Source: Alloyangia pacifica
GTDB taxonomy: Bacteria; Pseudomonadota; Alphaproteobacteria; Rhodobacterales; Rhodobacteraceae
Length of the DNA: 64,000 nt
NCBI RefSeq assembly: GCF_900116195.1
Contig: NZ_FOZW01000003.1
Span: forward strand, 417,018-481,017
Direction of reading: 5' to 3'
Part shown: piece after piece, positions 63,673 to 64,000 of the stretch
Layout: each line of letters opens with the position of its first letter
Numbering within the stretch: position 1 is the first letter of the stretch
Program-made: the position numbers and the translations under genes
The notes under the pieces: generated by a model
What the model was told of the DNA's origin: nothing
Databases searched by the model: none
The model's input: the letters and a program-made list of their open reading frames with translations, nothing else

Positions 63673-64000
63673 TCATAGCCAGTAGATCACAGTAGCGGCG
63701 AGGGCGATGACTGACAGGAAGACCTTCGGGCATCGATCATAGCGAGTGGCAACGCGACGCCAGTCCTTGAGCCTGCCGAACATGATCTCGATCCGGTTTC
63801 GGCGTTTGTAGCGGCGCTTGTCATACTTCACCGGCGCCTTGCGCTGTTTTCGTCCGGGGATGCAGGCGCGTATCCCTTTGTCTTTCAACGCTTCCCGAAA
63901 CCAGTCGGCGTCGTAGCCGCGATCCCCAAGCAGCCAGTCGACATCCGGCAGACTGTCGCAAAGGGCCCGCGCGCCGACGTAGTCGCTCACCTGGCCTGCT
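63673..64000 (-). mobile_element. IS5-type transposase, C-terminal part
   Basis: The open frame reaches the window edge with no start inside. Its protein shows the IS5/DDE C-terminal block: LLGDRGYDADWFREALKDKG (the second catalytic Asp region), IPGRKQRKAPVKYDKRRY, then RNRIEIMFGRLKDWRRVATR with the catalytic Glu, ending ALAATVIYWL. This is the typical second half of a two-frame IS5-family transposase. The 5' half lies beyond 64000. Confidence 0.9.

Noticed and set aside
1..64000. CRISPR arrays, rRNA genes, prophage or defence genes
   Set aside because: Looked for regular spaced repeats, rRNA-like conserved stretches and hallmark proteins; none seen.

Overview
The window is high-GC DNA from an alphaproteobacterium, most likely a marine Rhodobacteraceae (Roseobacter-group) strain. 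This is judged from the gene set: a TIGR02300/FYDLN protein, a DUF1489 protein, a class II (B12-dependent) ribonucleotide reductase, xdhABC joined to a BMP-type transporter, and AT-rich GCGTATTT...AAGAGAAGAAG repeats of a kind I associate with roseobacters. Genus cannot be fixed from the window.

Region 1 (1-10.8 kb) is an amine-utilisation block. On the minus strand lie a CzcO-like flavin monooxygenase, an aldehyde dehydrogenase, a LysR regulator, a flavin/Fe-S amine dehydrogenase of the trimethylamine/histamine dehydrogenase family, and a polyamine-type ABC transporter (ATPase, two permeases and the start of the binding protein). A divergent PuuB-like FAD amine oxidase completes it. The amine dehydrogenase keeps the covalent-FMN Cys30 but has the active-site pattern of histamine/diamine dehydrogenase. 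Two matching TTAG-N7-CTA(A/C) sites lie in the two main promoter regions and may be LysR operators.

Region 2 (10.8-19.6 kb) holds a TetR/MFS efflux pair with a clear 29-bp operator palindrome, a frameshifted ATPase remnant, tRNA-Ala(TGC), and housekeeping genes (FYDLN protein, YgjP-type metallopeptidase, GntR regulator, DUF1206 membrane protein, accA, LysE exporter with divergent Lrp regulator).

Region 3 (19.6-40.8 kb) holds a GMC oxidoreductase with a long acidic tail, slyX, a lipoprotein, dnaE, an alpha/beta hydrolase, and a purine operon (xdhABC plus a nucleoside-type ABC transporter and BMP lipoprotein-family binding protein). A YdcF-like protein, DUF1489 and nrdJ follow.

Region 4 (40.8-43.3 kb) is a gene-poor stretch with two unrecognised small genes on the minus strand and several hairpins or terminators.

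Region 5 (43.3-63.2 kb) is the most unusual part: about 20 kb mostly on the plus strand that encodes an exported hydrolase battery. It contains three paralogous signal-peptide amidohydrolases, two exported beta-lactamase-fold serine hydrolases, a Tat-exported M19 dipeptidase-like protein, a Tat-exported D-aminoacylase-like protein and an exported PM20D1-like M20 peptidase. With them are two paralogous AraC regulators with an unrecognised N-terminal domain, an orphan efflux adaptor, a K+ channel, an AI-2E-family permease, a cardiolipin synthase and an outer-membrane protein. Together these look like a periplasmic pathway that cuts amide bonds of an N-acyl amino acid or peptide-like compound; the substrate is unknown. 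The window ends in the 3' part of an IS5-type transposase.
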